A stretch of 7,529 nt of DNA from Sphingomonadaceae bacterium (GTDB lineage: Bacteria; Pseudomonadota; Alphaproteobacteria; Sphingomonadales; Sphingomonadaceae): the NCBI GenBank assembly GCA_009923795.1, contig RFSU01000119.1:1-7529 (forward strand), written 5' to 3'. Made by a program: the position numbers and the translations under genes. Below are positions 5,767 to 7,529 of the stretch, one piece after another. The notes beneath the pieces are model-generated. The model did no database searches and was not told where the DNA came from. It saw only the letters and a list, made by a program, of their open reading frames with translations. Positions within the stretch are counted from its first letter, which is position 1. Each line of letters starts with the position of its first letter.

Positions 5767-6903
5767 ATGGGACTTTACCACACAGAAGATCAGGCGATGC
5801 TCAAGGACACGGTGGCCCCTTTCCTCGCCGAAACAGCCCCCGTCAAACATCTCCGTACGCTGCGCGACACCAATGATCAGATTGGCTTTGCCCGTGATCT
5901 TTGGAAGCAGTTTGCCGAAATGGGCTTTACCGGCATTCTCGTGCCGGAATCGGATGGCGGCCTTGGCATGGGCCACGTCGAAGCCGGGATTGTGCTCGAA
6001 GAAATCGGCCGCAACCTCACCCCATCGCCATTCCTGACAACCGCTGTTGCCGCAGTCGAAGCTTTGAAAGGCGCGGGTGCGCATTTGCGGCAAGAATGGT
6101 TCCCGCGCATTGTATCTGGCGATGCGGTGATCGGCCTTGCGATTGATGAAGGGGCAAAGCACCGCCCGGCTGCGACTGCGCTGGTGGCCGAGCGTTCGGG
6201 TAATGGCTTTCGCCTGTCTGGCAAAAAGCAATTTGTTGTCCACGGCCATGTCGCCGACATGCTGATCGTCGCGGCACGGACGGCAGGCGCTGCGGGTGAA
6301 GAGCAGGGGATCACCCTATTTGCGGTTCCGCGTGATGCAGCCGGGCTGTCGCTTGCGGCAGATCGCCTGGTGGATAGCCAATTGGCCGCGCGGGTGACGC
6401 TGGAGAATGTCGAAGTGACGGCAGATGCCGTTATCGGCGATGTCGATGGCGGTTGGGGCCCGCTCACCCGTTTGCTCGATGCTGGACGTATTGGAGCGGC
6501 GGCCGAAATGGTTGGCGTTGGCGGCGGCGCAATGGATATGACCTTCACCTACCTTAAGCAGCGCAAGCAATTTGGCCAGTTGATTGGGGAGTTTCAGGCG
6601 CTCCAACACCGGGCGGCGCATCTCTATGGAGAAATGGAGGGCGCGCGTTCGATTGTGCTCAAGGCCCAGCATCTGATGGATGATGAGGATCCGCGCGCCG
6701 AATTGTTCGTGGCGGCTGCCAAGGTGAAATCGGGTCTGGCGTGCAACCTGTCTGTGCGTGAAGGCGTGCAGATGCATGGCGGCATCGGCATGACCGATGA
6801 ATATGACATTGGCCTTTACATGAAGCGCGACCGCGCCTTGGCCGAATTTTTCGGCGACACCCATTTCCACGCGGATCGCGTGGCCCGCATGAATGGATAT
6901 TGA
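5767..6903 (+). CDS. Acyl-CoA dehydrogenase, non-catalytic (beta-like) partner subunit
   Basis: Acyl-CoA dehydrogenase-fold protein of 378 residues, probably the obligate partner of the preceding gene product. It keeps the FAD-adenine elements RKQFGQLIGEFQALQHR (266-282) and QMHGGIGMTDEYDIGLYMKR (335-354). The catalytic-base region reads LAEFFGDTHFHADRVAR (358-374), with Phe where Glu should be, and the mid-region flavin motif has decayed to LAIDEGAKHRPAA (124-136) in place of the usual TEPxxGSD. Alone it should be inactive; with the alpha chain it would complete the cofactor site. The ATG is 3 bp after the alpha stop, with GGGAG (5754-5758) inside the alpha gene at 8-nt spacing, fitting stoichiometric expression. 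A scaffold role without flavin cannot be excluded. Confidence 0.92.
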   Translation: MGLYHTEDQAMLKDTVAPFLAETAPVKHLRTLRDTNDQIGFARDLWKQFAEMGFTGILVPESDGGLGMGHVEAGIVLEEIGRNLTPSPFLTTAVAAVEALKGAGAHLRQEWFPRIVSGDAVIGLAIDEGAKHRPAATALVAERSGNGFRLSGKKQFVVHGHVADMLIVAARTAGAAGEEQGITLFAVPRDAAGLSLAADRLVDSQLAARVTLENVEVTADAVIGDVDGGWGPLTRLLDAGRIGAAAEMVGVGGGAMDMTFTYLKQRKQFGQLIGEFQALQHRAAHLYGEMEGARSIVLKAQHLMDDEDPRAELFVAAAKVKSGLACNLSVREGVQMHGGIGMTDEYDIGLYMKRDRALAEFFGDTHFHADRVARMNGY

Positions 6904-6905
6904 TC

Positions 6906-7529
6906 ATGGATATTACAAAGCTGTTTAGCCTTGAAGGGCGCGTCGCGCTCGTCACTGGCGGATCAAAGAACCTTGGCCGTCACATTGCCGAAGGCTTCAT
7001 CGCCCAAGGGGCAAAGGTTTACATCTCGTCGCGCAAAGCAGACGCCTGTGCTCAGACCGCTGAGGAGCTTGGTCCCAATTGCATCGCGCTCCCCATGGAT
7101 GTCTCATCGGTCGACGGCTGCAAGGCCCTGGCCGCGGCCTTTGCCGAACGCGAAGAGAAATTGGATATCCTCGTCAACAATGCAGGGGCCGCTTGGGGCG
7201 GGCCATTTGAGGATTTTCCCGAAGTGGGTTGGGACAAGGTGATGGACCTGAACGTCAAAGGCCCATTCTTTTTGACGCAGGCGCTCTATCCGCAACTCAA
7301 GGCCGCCGCGTCGCAGGCACAACCGGCCAAGGTCATCAATATCGGGTCGATTGACGGCATCCGTCTGAACCCTTGGGAAACCTATAGCTACCACGCGTCC
7401 AAGGCCGCGATCCTCTATCTCACAAAGCGGATGGCTGCGCGCCTGATCCAAGATCAGATCAATGTGACGGCCATTGCACCCGGGGCCTTTGCATCGGACA
7501 TGAACCGCGCTGCACGCGATCATGGCGAT
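6906..7529 (+). CDS. Short-chain dehydrogenase/reductase, RhlG-like, C-terminus cut by window edge
   Basis: NAD(P)(H)-dependent ketone/alcohol oxidoreductase; 208 codons visible with the frame open to the right edge, against about 255 residues for the family. TGGSKNLG (17-24) is the cofactor loop, and Arg43 in SSRK after the second strand favours NADP(H), in contrast to the minus-strand SDR. NNAG is at 91-94, Asn116 in DLNVKG, catalytic Ser148 in NIGSIDG, and the YHASK motif gives Tyr162 and Lys166, with APG at 191-193. The pattern NNAGAAWGG, VINIGSIDG and APGAF resembles the beta-ketoacyl reductase RhlG of Pseudomonas, as I remember it. It follows the beta subunit after 2 bp; no good Shine-Dalgarno is visible, so coupled translation is likely. 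A role in reducing or oxidising a CoA-bound 3-oxo or 3-hydroxy intermediate of the paired acyl-CoA dehydrogenase pathway is inference. Confidence 0.93.
   Translation, partial: MDITKLFSLEGRVALVTGGSKNLGRHIAEGFIAQGAKVYISSRKADACAQTAEELGPNCIALPMDVSSVDGCKALAAAFAEREEKLDILVNNAGAAWGGPFEDFPEVGWDKVMDLNVKGPFFLTQALYPQLKAAASQAQPAKVINIGSIDGIRLNPWETYSYHASKAAILYLTKRMAARLIQDQINVTAIAPGAFASDMNRAARDHGD

Noticed and set aside
4645..6249. Minus-strand open frame of 534 codons opposite the two acyl-CoA dehydrogenase genes
   Set aside because: It spans the junction of two clear plus-strand genes, its composition is His/Arg/Ala-rich with no recognisable fold, and such antisense frames are common opposite coding DNA of this GC content.
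5767..6903. The beta-like ACAD as a degenerate pseudogene
   Set aside because: The frame is intact over 378 codons, the RKQFG and HGGIG motifs are preserved, and the losses are complementary to its neighbour, pointing to specialisation rather than decay.
1..7529. Mobile element, CRISPR, defence system, tRNA or riboswitch
   Set aside because: No transposase or integrase, no regularly spaced repeats, no cloverleaf and no long non-coding leader were found; all long stretches are explained by metabolic genes.

Overview
The window is a piece of a catabolic gene cluster from a moderately GC-rich proteobacterium. The gene families (paired acyl-CoA dehydrogenases, SDRs, a Zn-ADH and a GPH transporter in two divergent blocks) and the codon use look most like an alphaproteobacterium, perhaps a sphingomonad. 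That assignment is inference from gene style; there is no rRNA or other marker here. The DNA is almost entirely coding. I see no mobile element, CRISPR array, tRNA or phage gene.

Layout. Two blocks diverge from a 159-bp control region at 4444-4602. The left block runs on the minus strand: an NAD-type SDR (3598-4443), a GPH/MelB-type MFS transporter (2177-3601), a single-chain acyl-CoA dehydrogenase of the ACAD10/ACAD11 type (813-2096) and a zinc alcohol dehydrogenase (1-816, C-terminus outside the window). Both SDR/transporter and ACAD/ADH junctions are 4-bp ATGA overlaps. The only real gap is 80 bp before the ACAD, and it holds an ACGT-based imperfect palindrome. The right block runs on the plus strand: an acyl-CoA dehydrogenase with the catalytic Glu (4603-5763), a second acyl-CoA dehydrogenase without it (5767-6903) and an RhlG-like SDR (6906 to beyond the right edge). 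Its gaps are 3 and 2 bp.

How the genes could work together. The set looks like uptake plus beta-oxidation-style breakdown of a carboxylate or alcohol that is carried as a CoA thioester. The transporter brings in the substrate, the Zn-ADH and the SDRs interconvert alcohols and ketones, and two different acyl-CoA dehydrogenase systems desaturate the thioesters. No acyl-CoA synthetase, hydratase or thiolase lies in the window, so the pathway must continue outside it, and the substrate cannot be named from sequence.

The most notable feature is the right-hand acyl-CoA dehydrogenase pair. Each chain lacks exactly the conserved elements that the other keeps. This is the signature of an obligate alpha/beta heteromeric acyl-CoA dehydrogenase like those of actinobacterial steroid side-chain degradation.
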